This document shows, in pieces, positions 23,544-30,589 of a stretch of DNA of 42,181 nt. Both the position numbers and the translations under genes were made by a program. The notes beneath the pieces were generated by a model that worked only from the letters and a program-made list of their open reading frames with translations, did no database searches and was not told where the DNA came from. Within the stretch, counting starts at the first letter, position 1, and every line of letters starts with the position of its first letter. Source of the DNA: a virus. The stretch is from positions 1-42,181 of IMG/VR virus record IMGVR_UViG_3300006802_000185. One strand, given 5' to 3'.

Positions 23544-23703
23544 GATGGGTACGGTCTACCTAGCAGTTTTGAATATGTGGGAGGAAGGTTATTTCTACAC
23601 TGATATCATTGATGAAGTTGCCTTTGACTACAATTGTTCTAAAGTGTTTGTTGCAAAAATTTTAAATAACATCATAAAGGAGAATGCGGAATGTCGCATC
23701 TAG
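23536..23703 (+). CDS. small helical protein, possible DNA-binding, 55 aa
   Basis: Start at ATG 23536 (MSKMGTVYLA), overlapping the previous gene. The 55 residues MWEEGYFYTDIIDEVAFDYN and CSKVFVAKILNNIIKE look like a helix-turn-helix: helix, sharp turn, then a helix following CS. This could be a small DNA-binding protein, but the evidence is thin. It overlaps the DUF932 gene by 13 bases. Confidence 0.5.
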   Translation: MSKMGTVYLAVLNMWEEGYFYTDIIDEVAFDYNCSKVFVAKILNNIIKENAECRI

Positions 23704-24635
23704 TTGAAACAATGGCGTATGCCGGAGAAGTGCCTTGGCATGGTTTGGGTGAGCGAGTGTCTAATGACCTCAGTCCTGTCCAGATGATGCAAAAATCTGG
23801 CGTTGACTGGACAGTCAGCAAACAAAGAATGTATGTTCTTGATGGTATCAGTGTGCCTAATAAAATGGCACTGCTTCGAGACGGTGACAACAAAGTCCTT
23901 GACATCGTGGGCACTGACTGGGAACCAGTTCAGAATGAGGAAGCATTTAACTTCTTCAACGAATACTGCGCAGCAGGTGATATGGAAATGCATACCGCTG
24001 GTTCGTTGCAGGGTGGTAAAGTTGTCTGGGTTCTTGCTAAGATTAAGGAATCCTTTGACGTGCTTCCTGGCGATCAGGTCGATAACTTTATGTTGTTTAC
24101 CAATCCTCACATGTATGGTAAGTCGTTGAACGTTCGTATGACACCTATCCGTGTTGTCTGTAACAATACGCTCCAGATGTCTCTGAGTTCTTCCTCTAAG
24201 AACGAAGTGACTCTTAACCACCGTCGTGAGTTTAATCCTGAGATGGTCAAAGAGCAACTTGGTATCGCTCACCAGAAGTTTGAGCAGTACAAAGAGTTTG
24301 CTCAGTTCCTTTCTAAGAAGAAAGCGAAGACTGGTGACGTCATACAGTTCTTTAACACCGTGTTTCCTCACGCTGGTTCTAAAGGTCGTAAAGTTAAAGT
24401 CTATGAAGATCTTAGCACCAATGCTAAGCAAGCATACGATGTACTTGAGACCCAACCTGGTGCTAACTTCGCCATGGGTTCCTGGTGGAACGCTGTGAAC
24501 GCTGTTACCTACCTGACTGACCACAAACTAGGCAGAACTCCTGAGACTCGTCTGCAGTCCTCCTGGTTCGGTTACAACTCAGGTCGTAAACTGATTGCCG
24601 TAAACAAAGCAATTGAATATGCGGAGGCAGCGTAA
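23691..24635 (+). CDS. DUF932 phage/plasmid-like protein, 314 aa
   Basis: Matches the DUF932 (TIGR03299-type) phage/plasmid protein. It opens AYAGEVPWHGLGERV and continues LRDGDNKVLDIVGTDWEPVQ, with TPIRVVCNNTLQMSL in the middle (about 151-165). C-terminal segments are WWNAVNAVTYLTDHKLGR and QSSWFGYNSG. The length is normal for the family. Homologues occur on many phages and plasmids; no biochemical role is established. The gene uses CGT, CTG and GCT codons more than its AT-rich neighbours, suggesting strong expression or separate origin. An AAGGAGAATG site precedes the start. Confidence 0.85.
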   Translation: MSHLVETMAYAGEVPWHGLGERVSNDLSPVQMMQKSGVDWTVSKQRMYVLDGISVPNKMALLRDGDNKVLDIVGTDWEPVQNEEAFNFFNEYCAAGDMEMHTAGSLQGGKVVWVLAKIKESFDVLPGDQVDNFMLFTNPHMYGKSLNVRMTPIRVVCNNTLQMSLSSSSKNEVTLNHRREFNPEMVKEQLGIAHQKFEQYKEFAQFLSKKKAKTGDVIQFFNTVFPHAGSKGRKVKVYEDLSTNAKQAYDVLETQPGANFAMGSWWNAVNAVTYLTDHKLGRTPETRLQSSWFGYNSGRKLIAVNKAIEYAEAA

Positions 24636-25015
24636 TGTTTAAGAGTCACAAGCAGATCCCGCCGAAGTTTCGGCGGGTGATTATTGACGAGACCTTGACC
24701 AAGCGTGTATCTAAGATACCTCTTGCCGTCTGTAATGATATCATTGCTCGCCACCTTGAGGAGGAGCAAGAGAACGAGACACTCAAGAACTTCCAAGTTG
24801 AGTATTACATTGACGGCAAACATGGTTGCATAGACGTTGTGGGACGTCAGGAGGCGCTCATTGAAGTTGACCGACTACTATCCTTTGGCGAAAACAAAGA
24901 TCCTACAGCGGTCATTGCGGTTCGTCAGGCGAAACGTTTGATACAAGGTTATGTGAATTGTGAGTGGATCTACCCTGAACCGAGAGATAAAATTCGTTAT
25001 GTTTCAAGAACTTAA
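24635..25015 (+). CDS. hypothetical protein, 126 aa
   Basis: The ATG overlaps the DUF932 stop (TAATG) after GGAGG. The 126-aa product has a basic N-terminus (KSHKQIPPKFRRVIID), a helix IIARHLEEEQENETLK and an alpha/beta C-terminal half. It contains a perfect 9-bp hairpin near its 5' end. No family recognised. It closes the transcription unit; a new promoter follows within 10 bases. Confidence 0.6.
   Translation: MFKSHKQIPPKFRRVIIDETLTKRVSKIPLAVCNDIIARHLEEEQENETLKNFQVEYYIDGKHGCIDVVGRQEALIEVDRLLSFGENKDPTAVIAVRQAKRLIQGYVNCEWIYPEPRDKIRYVSRT
24658..24677 (+). repeat. perfect 9-bp inverted repeat inside a coding region
   Basis: CCCGCCGAA, a GT loop, then TTCGGCGGG. It lies 23 bases after the ATG of the 126-aa gene and is much richer in GC than its surroundings. 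It could slow translation, stop transcription weakly or mark an mRNA processing site. No T-run follows. Confidence 0.6.
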
Positions 25016-25022
25016 ATATTAG

Positions 25023-25051
25023 TTGCTTTCACCTAAAAAATAGGTTAGAAT
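25023..25051 (+). promoter_or_regulatory. sigma70-type promoter, leaderless architecture
   Basis: TTGCTT (25023-25028), a 17-base spacer and TAGAAT (25046-25051), then 7 bases to the ATG at 25059. The layout is the same as at 3587-3615. Confidence 0.6.
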
Positions 25052-25058
25052 TTATCTC

Positions 25059-25499
25059 ATGATTGTAATACAAATGAACGGACGTTGCGCGCAACAAGCA
25101 AGGATGGAACAGTTTGCGTGCGATGTTATTAATCACTTTTTTCCTCGCGATCTAAAACGTAATGTCCTTGTGGGTATTGACATGGTTAAGAATTTAGAGG
25201 ATAATGATGCTGGAACTTGCGTTGACTATGGCAGTATTGATGGTACACGTATGATCCAAGTGAGTCTTTCCCGCCGATATATCGACGGTGAAGAGAACTT
25301 TGCCTACTCGGCAAAGGAAATTGCCACTACGTTGGCACATGAATTGGTACACGTTAAACAGAACTTGCGAGGCGAACTGAACAATAAACTGCTCAGTGCT
25401 ACGCTAAAACCCAACATGACTGAGGATTATTATCTCCGAATGCCATGGGAAGCGGAAGCGTTTGACCTACAAGACTTTCTGGTTGATTTGTACTGGTAA
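25059..25499 (+). CDS. HEXXH zinc metallopeptidase-like protein, 146 aa
   Basis: TLAHELVHVKQNLRG contains the zinc motif H94-E-L-V-H98. A downstream YYLRMPWEAEAFDLQ supplies a Glu that could be the third ligand, as in gluzincin- or IrrE/SprT-like small proteases. The N-terminal half (VIQMNGRCAQQARMEQFACD) is helical. The protein likely cleaves a host or phage protein in the cytoplasm. No signal peptide is visible. The promoter -10 ends seven bases before its ATG, so the message may be leaderless. The C-terminus FDLQDFLVDLYW includes a clamp-tail-like DLQDFLV, though not at the very end. Confidence 0.65.
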   Translation: MIVIQMNGRCAQQARMEQFACDVINHFFPRDLKRNVLVGIDMVKNLEDNDAGTCVDYGSIDGTRMIQVSLSRRYIDGEENFAYSAKEIATTLAHELVHVKQNLRGELNNKLLSATLKPNMTEDYYLRMPWEAEAFDLQDFLVDLYW

Positions 25500-25521
25500 A
25501 TTTAAATAATGGAGGACAGTA

Positions 25522-25773
25522 ATGTCACAAGCTACTCGCGTTCTTAACGCACTCATGGATGGTCGTCAACTGACCGCAAAGCAAATCACTGCACAGTTTG
25601 GTGCAAAAAATCCCTATGCAGTGATCCAAGACATTCGTTTCTCAGGGTATCCTGTATATCTGAACGAGCGAACGAATGCCAAAGGTGAAACCAAAGGTTT
25701 CTACCGTCTTGGTACTCCCTCAAAGTCTGTAATCGCTGCTGGTTACAAGGCACTCGCTGCTTCCGCAGTGTAA
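25522..25773 (+). CDS. winged-helix DNA-binding-type protein, 83 aa
   Basis: Residues about 4-40 read TRVLNALMDGRQLTAKQITAQF, then NPYAVIQDIRFSGYPVYL, the pattern of a helix-turn-helix with a wing. A short GFYRLGTPSKS strand follows. It should bind DNA, perhaps as a phage transcription regulator. A GGAGG ribosome site precedes ATG 25522, and a strong terminator follows eight bases after its stop, so it ends the metalloprotease operon. Confidence 0.65.
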   Translation: MSQATRVLNALMDGRQLTAKQITAQFGAKNPYAVIQDIRFSGYPVYLNERTNAKGETKGFYRLGTPSKSVIAAGYKALAASAV

Positions 25774-25780
25774 ATAACTC

Positions 25781-25809
25781 GGGGGACGCAAGTCCCCCTT
25801 TTTATTTTT
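25781..25809 (+). terminator. rho-independent terminator
   Basis: GGGGGAC (25781-25787), a GCAA loop and GTCCCCC (25792-25798), then TTTTTATTTTT. This is a textbook strong terminator and separates the early-type units on both sides. Confidence 0.95.
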
Positions 25810-25812
25810 AAA

Positions 25813-25860
25813 ATCAATAACTTACCATAAGTTTCTTTTTTGGCGTTTGTAGGGTATAAT
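25813..25860 (+). promoter_or_regulatory. early-type promoter with upstream box, copy 4
   Basis: ATCAATAACTT (25813-25823), GTTTCT (25831-25836), an 18-base spacer and TATAAT (25855-25860). It starts four bases after the terminator and drives the gene at 25887. Confidence 0.8.
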
Positions 25861-25886
25861 ATATGCATAAGTTAAGGAGAAACAAT

Positions 25887-26186
25887 ATGGACGAATACGA
25901 TATATTCGAAATTTTTACCGACGAACTGTCGGAACTCAACAATCGTGATCTCGGCAGCATTGCTGACTACGCTCTTAAAGATGACTGGTTTATGGGCGGA
26001 CCAAGTCGGGATGCAGTGATTGATCGCATTGCTACGGTGATCTACTCAGAATACTTTGACTCTGGCGCTGCTGATGACTGGGGTCCTAGCAAGTTTTATG
26101 CTTGGTATTCTAATGGTGCTATCGATGCTAGCACTGGACGTTCTGTGACTGACTTAATTGCGTTCGGTGAGGAAACGGTTCACTAA
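25887..26186 (+). CDS. acidic hypothetical protein, 99 aa
   Basis: I choose ATG 25887 (MDEYDIFEIF), after a TAAGGAGA site; an in-frame ATG at 25863 sits just 3 bases after the -10 and is rejected. The 99-residue protein is acidic: DELSELNNRDLGSIADYALK, then DRIATVIYSEYF and a C-terminal ASTGRSVTDLIAFGEE. It is likely helical. No family recognised. The ferredoxin gene follows directly at 26187. Confidence 0.65.
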   Translation: MDEYDIFEIFTDELSELNNRDLGSIADYALKDDWFMGGPSRDAVIDRIATVIYSEYFDSGAADDWGPSKFYAWYSNGAIDASTGRSVTDLIAFGEETVH

Positions 26187-26384
26187 ATGTACCTCTGCAT
26201 TTGCAACGCCATCACTCAAAAAATGTTAGACGAAAACCATTTTCTTCTTGAAAAAATTGGGTCTAAATGCGGCAAATGTTTAGAAGGTAAAATTAATGAC
26301 GGAAATAGAGTTACCTATCTGGCGTCGGGCACGAAAACTGCTACTAATTGCTATGTGTCCGACGTCAGAAAGGATTTTGAATAA
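26187..26384 (+). CDS. Bfd-like [2Fe-2S] ferredoxin, 65 aa
   Basis: MYLCICNAIT has Cys at 4 and 6, and GSKCGKCLEG has C28 and C31. This is the CxC...CxxC pattern of bacterioferritin-associated ferredoxin, with a shorter loop than E. coli Bfd (C38, C41). Bfd delivers electrons that release iron from bacterioferritin, so the phage copy could free host iron during infection. The C-terminal 25 residues are polar and not part of the family. It starts immediately after the previous stop and its own TAA overlaps the next ATG. Confidence 0.75.
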   Translation: MYLCICNAITQKMLDENHFLLEKIGSKCGKCLEGKINDGNRVTYLASGTKTATNCYVSDVRKDFE

Positions 26385-26689
26385 TGTCTCAACCAAACCT
26401 AAAACTCATTGATCTTCACACTGAATCTGATGGTTCTAAAATCTATGAAGAAACTGAATACTTTCCTCCGGGTGGATTGCTTTTTATTTGGGAAGATATT
26501 TTGTTTCTAGCAAATGTGTGGGCGCAGGAGTCATCGTTCAGTAATAAATACTCAGTGAAATTACACAGGAACTGCGATGGGTTCCCAACCGCTGTGGTCA
26601 GGTGTGATGATGAAATAATATCATATCTGGGGGCAGTAAAATCTAACTCGCATCCTTATCAGATGCAAAAAATCGAAGGAAAATTTTAA
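26384..26689 (+). CDS. hypothetical protein, 101 aa
   Basis: The ATG overlaps the ferredoxin stop (TAATG). The 101-aa protein is beta-rich (YFPPGGLLFIWEDILFLANV, then NKYSVKLHRNCDGFPTAVVR), with no family that I recognise. The next gene begins with the last base of its stop codon. A role beside the ferredoxin is possible but unsupported. Confidence 0.55.
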   Translation: MSQPNLKLIDLHTESDGSKIYEETEYFPPGGLLFIWEDILFLANVWAQESSFSNKYSVKLHRNCDGFPTAVVRCDDEIISYLGAVKSNSHPYQMQKIEGKF

Positions 26690-26827
26690 ATGCGATTCGA
26701 CTACGAAAATACATGGCATCCTTACAGAGAATTAGCGTTGCTTCCGTCAGTTGTATTGATTTTGGACCCAACGTTTTCTTGTATTTCTTTGCATTGGTTA
26801 GCATGGAAAGTTGCTGTTGAGTGGTAA
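26690..26827 (+). CDS. tiny aromatic-rich protein, 45 aa
   Basis: An ATG directly after the previous TAA opens a 45-residue frame (MRFDYENTWHPYRELALLPS, ending WLAWKVAVEW) that fits the gap exactly and overlaps the DUF1289 gene. The Trp/Leu-rich C-terminus may lie at a membrane. Its composition and coupling support a real small gene. Confidence 0.45.
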   Translation: MRFDYENTWHPYRELALLPSVVLILDPTFSCISLHWLAWKVAVEW

Positions 26828-27017
26828 GGTTCCGTCACCCTGCATTGGAGTTTGTATATTAGATCCTACTTGGAATGCGTATTGCATTGGTTGTAAACGT
26901 ATGTCAGTAGAAATTGAAAACTGGAGTTACTATGACGATGCGAAGAAGAAACAAATCGTCGACAGAATAGAATCTCTAAGAGAAGAAGATCCGAAAGACT
27001 ATCCCAAATATAAATAG
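26811..27017 (+). CDS. DUF1289 protein, about 68 aa
   Basis: PSPCIGVCILDPTWNAYCIGCKR is the DUF1289 signature, with four Cys in a CxxxC...CxxC spacing that probably binds zinc or iron-sulfur. EIENWSYYDDAKKKQIVDRI is the conserved tail. No ATG is available. TTG 26811 is the longest start; TTG 26817 fits better with GGAAAG upstream. The last codons TAT AAA TAG form a T4 late-promoter box for the next gene. Function unknown. Confidence 0.75.
   Translation: MLLSGKVPSPCIGVCILDPTWNAYCIGCKRMSVEIENWSYYDDAKKKQIVDRIESLREEDPKDYPKYK
27009..27016 (+). promoter_or_regulatory. T4-type late promoter
   Basis: Exact TATAAATA, overlapping the Tyr-Lys-stop end of the DUF1289 gene. The ATG at 27022 is five bases downstream, so the transcript would begin at the start codon. 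It marks the beginning of the late region. Confidence 0.85.
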
Positions 27018-27021
27018 TCAT

Positions 27022-28191
27022 ATGGCAAATCTTAACTTATCAGAACTGTTTAAATTAAATAAGGAGTACAGATCAGTTCTGCTGGTTGAAAAAACATTTC
27101 AGCTAAATGATAAGTCAAACAACTTCATGACAGATGATGGACTCTTTCATGCCAAATACCTTGTTATTGGAAATGATAAGGTAACGTCTACAAAAAACGC
27201 TGAAAAAACTGCTGGTCAAATTTTAGGATTAAAGGTTGCTAAACGTGCCGACCAAAAACTTTTACTCGGCGGCAGTTTTGCTGGTAAAAAAACCATAACA
27301 GAAGTTCCGATCACCAAACTAGAAAAAAGCGAAGAGTTTGGTGGACAACCTGCTGGTGGAGTGCGAGTCAATAAAGGATTAGTCTTTGAATCTGATCTTG
27401 CCGAGAGGTTGGATGAATGCATTTCTGGTAAAAAATGCAAAGGAAAGTATGCTTCTCAAACTGAAAAAATTATTGCGATGTGCTCAGAAAAAAACGGTTC
27501 TCCCGTTGTTGGTTATGAACACGAAGGTGGCGCAAACAAGTCAAGACCAATCGCAGTTGCAGGCACCACGGTTTATATAAGTCCTCGAAATCATAAAGAA
27601 CACGGTCCTCAACTTACTGATATCACACTATCTCACAAAGACGGATCTAAAAGTTTTCTTTCCCTAAAATTCAGTAGCACTCTCACGTTCGTGAATTCAG
27701 GTGTTGCTAAAGACATTTTCACAGAAAGTGAAATTCGTAAAAACAATATTCAATTTCCAAAAGGAAAGGCAATCCTTAACGCATTTGGACTTGACGAGTT
27801 GACCTTCTGTGACGTTTTTAATTCATATGGTCGCGGTAAAAAACATCCTACTGGAGTTGATGTATCAAACGCGGTGAGTAGAACCGAACTCAAAACCTTT
27901 CTGCAAACTGCTATGGGTTCAGGGTACTGGATGATTCATGGTATGGACGGTCCTAAAATATATTCTTGGTATATGGATCCTTCAAAGAACCCTACCATGG
28001 CGACAATAAACTCTCCGATTGTCGTGGACTATGGCGGTGTAAATGGTCGAGGCAAACGTGTCGATATTAGATTCAGTAATCAGTACTTTGACTTTGCTGT
28101 AAACATACGTAACAAACAATCTGGTTTGTATCCTTCTCATATCATGTGCGATTACAAAAGCAAAGCAGCGACAGGCAAGCAATTATTATAA
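27022..28191 (+). CDS. conserved T4-like phage protein of unknown function, 389 aa
   Basis: Late gene, 389 aa. The N-terminal part (SELFKLNKEYRSVLLVEKTF) is followed by GLVFESDLAERLDECISGKK (about 122-141) and EHEGGANKSRPIAVAG (about 168-183). The C-terminal half includes GSGYWMIHGMDGPKIYSWYM and VVDYGGVNGRGKRVDIRFSN. The RG-x-VDIRF and YWM-HG phrases suggest a compact enzyme or virion fold, but I do not recognise it. There is no Shine-Dalgarno; a late promoter places the RNA start at the ATG. Expression from a late box suggests that it is a virion or packaging protein. Confidence 0.6.
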   Translation: MANLNLSELFKLNKEYRSVLLVEKTFQLNDKSNNFMTDDGLFHAKYLVIGNDKVTSTKNAEKTAGQILGLKVAKRADQKLLLGGSFAGKKTITEVPITKLEKSEEFGGQPAGGVRVNKGLVFESDLAERLDECISGKKCKGKYASQTEKIIAMCSEKNGSPVVGYEHEGGANKSRPIAVAGTTVYISPRNHKEHGPQLTDITLSHKDGSKSFLSLKFSSTLTFVNSGVAKDIFTESEIRKNNIQFPKGKAILNAFGLDELTFCDVFNSYGRGKKHPTGVDVSNAVSRTELKTFLQTAMGSGYWMIHGMDGPKIYSWYMDPSKNPTMATINSPIVVDYGGVNGRGKRVDIRFSNQYFDFAVNIRNKQSGLYPSHIMCDYKSKAATGKQLL

Positions 28192-28194
28192 ATA
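28187..28194 (+). promoter_or_regulatory. T4-type late promoter
   Basis: Exact TATAAATA spanning the TTA-TAA end of the 389-aa gene. A leader of about 22 bases with AAAGGA precedes the ATG at 28222. Confidence 0.85.
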
Positions 28195-28221
28195 GTGGTT
28201 CAAACATAAAGGATTTTGCAA

Positions 28222-28485
28222 ATGGCAGATAAATTCAAATCATTTTATTCGCACCTTGATTCTCCAGCACAAGGTGCGTTTTCAATCACTCCAAATGACT
28301 CGACAGATTTAACTACTGCTACTCGTAGTATTTACATCGGTGGTGACGGTGATCTTGCAGTCAATATGGTTGACGGAACATCAGTAACCTTTGTTGGTCT
28401 AAAGGTAGGTTCTGTTCTTCCCATTCGTGCCGCAAGAGTTCTTGCTACTGGTACCAGTGCTACTAATTTGGTTGGTTTAGTGTAA
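28222..28485 (+). CDS. spike base protein-like (RCAP_Rcc01079 type), 87 aa
   Basis: I start at ATG 28222 (MADKFKSFYS), after AAAGGA; an in-frame TTG at 28216 is less likely. The 87-aa product, with AFSITPNDSTDLTTATRSIY, then GGDGDLAVNMVDGTSVTF and VGSVLPIRAARVLATGTSAT, matches the small all-beta spike base proteins found near tail genes of many phages and gene transfer agents. It likely forms part of a tail spike or baseplate tip. The LamG-like gene follows directly. Confidence 0.7.
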   Translation: MADKFKSFYSHLDSPAQGAFSITPNDSTDLTTATRSIYIGGDGDLAVNMVDGTSVTFVGLKVGSVLPIRAARVLATGTSATNLVGLV

Positions 28486-29361
28486 GTGAAACTAGGTCTT
28501 ACACCATCATTTACTAATCGAACTGCGTCCAATCTGGGACAGTTCGTTTCTTCCATTGCTTCTGCTGGTGGTGGCGGTGGCGTCGTGTATATTGCGGGTG
28601 GAGATCCAAATAATCCTTTAGATGCTAATCTGTTAAATAAACAAATCATGTACTTAGATCCAATCGCTAATAATGGTAGCACTACACAAATCAATAGTAC
28701 TACTGATTCGCATAATTATGCACTAACTAGTGTAACCATTGAAAATAGTTCAAATTCAAATCAACCGATTGCTTGGGTTGTTGATGGAACGTCTTTGATC
28801 GAAGTGAATACTTTGGGATATGCTAATAAAGATGACCTTTTTGCAAGTGCTGGTTTCCCTACTACAAATTTTGATGGAGATCCTAATGATACGTTTGCAC
28901 TAAGTGTATGGATTAAAACAACTAGCAATAGTGCTAATGCAGCGGTTCCACAATTTGGGATGGGATTCACTGGTGACAAGTTGGTAGACACATACGTTGG
29001 AGTGGGTTTTGATACTGGAATTCCTCAGTGGGTTGCTTATCGCGGTTCACAAATAGGATGGACTAACAGTTCAGGTAGTGTAGGAGTATCTGATGGGAAC
29101 TGGCACCATGTAGTCTGGGCATATGATTCTATTGATAATGAATATAGTACCTATATCGATAAAGTAAAACGAAGTTCAGCAATATTAGGTCCTTGGACGA
29201 ATTCATCCTTTTTTAAACTTGATTACATAGGTAAAGCCTTCCAAAATTCAAGTTTCGTTGGAAGCATAGGTGCTCTCAGATTTATATTTGATTCTAGTAA
29301 TAATAAAATTACACAATCTGAAATAGATCAATTGTACCAAGTAGATGCTTGGATGTATTAA
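28486..29361 (+). CDS. LamG/concanavalin-like virion protein, 291 aa
   Basis: GTG 28486 follows the previous stop at once. After a Gly-rich N-terminus (about 20-40) comes a jelly-roll domain. NDTFALSVWIKTT begins it, DGNWHHVVWAYDSIDNEYST (about 203-222) is the LamG hallmark, and IGALRFIFDSSNNKITQSEI ends it. Such domains bind glycans. It is probably a tail-fibre, spike or surface decoration protein that helps bind the host. It sits next to the spike base protein. Confidence 0.7.
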   Translation: MKLGLTPSFTNRTASNLGQFVSSIASAGGGGGVVYIAGGDPNNPLDANLLNKQIMYLDPIANNGSTTQINSTTDSHNYALTSVTIENSSNSNQPIAWVVDGTSLIEVNTLGYANKDDLFASAGFPTTNFDGDPNDTFALSVWIKTTSNSANAAVPQFGMGFTGDKLVDTYVGVGFDTGIPQWVAYRGSQIGWTNSSGSVGVSDGNWHHVVWAYDSIDNEYSTYIDKVKRSSAILGPWTNSSFFKLDYIGKAFQNSSFVGSIGALRFIFDSSNNKITQSEIDQLYQVDAWMY

Positions 29362-29364
29362 GAA

Positions 29365-30588
29365 ATGCTATCATTTGCAGACACATTAACAGAGCAAAAA
29401 AATACGCACATGACTCATATCGAGGACAAAGTGCTATATGGCGGTGTTAAAGGCACACGTCAAGCAATTTTTGCTCTGCGTGATCTTCGCGATATGTTAG
29501 GAGGCAAGAAAGAGGGAAGTGTATCAGTGAAGTGGGACGGTGCTCCCGCAATCTTCGCTGGTATTGATCCCAGGGACGGGCAGTTCTTTGTTGCTAAGAA
29601 GGGTATCTTTAACAAGAACCCAAAGGTCTATAAGACCAATGCAGAGATCGACGCTGATACGTCAGGCGATCTTTCTGCCAAACTGAAAGACGCTCTGAAA
29701 TATTTACCTGCTTTAGATATCAAAGGGGTAATTCAGGGCGACTTTCTGTTTGGGCGCGGAGACTTATCCACCGAAACAATTGATGGTCAAAAGTATGTGA
29801 CTTTTCACCCAAACACTATTGTGTATGCTGTACCTTACGAACAGTCGGCAGTTATACGCAGGGCAAAAATCGGTATTGTGTGGCATACTACATATACTGG
29901 TAGAACATTCGAGACTATGAAAGCATCTTATGGTGTGAACGTGAAGGCATTGAAGAAGTCTTCTAATGTTTGGTCTCAAGACGCAATGCTGCGTAATTTA
30001 ACCAGCGCAACCATGACTAAAAGGGAGACAGAAGATGTTAATGAAACTTTGGCAGAAATTGGTAGGATCTTCAACCAAATCTCAGGAAGTACCCTCCGAG
30101 AACTTGAAGGAAACCAAACCCTCGCCCAGCACATCGAAACCTACAACAACACATTCGTCCGTAAAGGAGAAATCATCGGAAACACCGTCGCGCACACGGA
30201 AAAACTCATCCGATGGATCAAAAGCAAGTACGGGAAAGAAATCGCCCAGCGAAAAACCCAAGCGGGGAAGACCTCGCAAAGACAAAAGCGAGACGAACTC
30301 CTCAACTTCTTCTCGCTCAAAAACAAAGTCAACTTAATACAGATGTTTGAGTTACAAAAATTAATTGTAACAGCAAAGTTAAAACTTATAAATAAATTGA
30401 ATAAACTTGGGAATGTAGATACCTTTGTAAAAACTCGCAAAGGATTTAAGGTAACGGGTGCTGAAGGATTCGTTGCCGTTGACCGACTAGGTGGTGATGC
30501 GGTAAAGATTGTTGATAGAATGGAATTTTCATACAACAACTTTTCGCCTGATATTTTGAAGGGATGGGATAAACCGACGAGGAAATAA
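29365..30588 (+). CDS. ligase-like nucleotidyltransferase with capsid-targeting-like N-terminus, 407 aa
   Basis: SVSVKWDGAPAIF contains KWDG at K56-G59, the motif I (KxDG) of ATP-dependent ligases and capping enzymes, with K56 as the adenylylation residue. GVIQGDFLFGRGD (about 119-131) is motif III-like. AEGFVAVDRLGGDAVKIVDR (about 368-387) matches motifs IV-V. It probably transfers AMP, as an RNA or DNA ligase. The first residues MLSFADTLTEQ resemble T4 capsid-targeting peptides, cut after L/I-x-E, so it may be packaged and injected. It is the first gene of a run of basic and enzyme-like late proteins. Ligation itself is unproved. Confidence 0.6.
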   Translation: MLSFADTLTEQKNTHMTHIEDKVLYGGVKGTRQAIFALRDLRDMLGGKKEGSVSVKWDGAPAIFAGIDPRDGQFFVAKKGIFNKNPKVYKTNAEIDADTSGDLSAKLKDALKYLPALDIKGVIQGDFLFGRGDLSTETIDGQKYVTFHPNTIVYAVPYEQSAVIRRAKIGIVWHTTYTGRTFETMKASYGVNVKALKKSSNVWSQDAMLRNLTSATMTKRETEDVNETLAEIGRIFNQISGSTLRELEGNQTLAQHIETYNNTFVRKGEIIGNTVAHTEKLIRWIKSKYGKEIAQRKTQAGKTSQRQKRDELLNFFSLKNKVNLIQMFELQKLIVTAKLKLINKLNKLGNVDTFVKTRKGFKVTGAEGFVAVDRLGGDAVKIVDRMEFSYNNFSPDILKGWDKPTRK

Positions 30589-30589
30589 G

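Noticed and set aside
23700-24524. A 274-codon open frame on the minus strand
   Set aside because: It lies entirely opposite the DUF932 gene, which has clear family motifs, a ribosome site and coupling. The minus product is Ser/His/Cys-rich and implausible, a codon-bias shadow.
30035-30337. A 100-codon + frame rich in Ser/Lys/Pro inside the ligase-like gene
   Set aside because: It is out of frame with a gene whose motifs continue on both sides, and its low-complexity composition follows from the frame shift of Lys/Gln codons.
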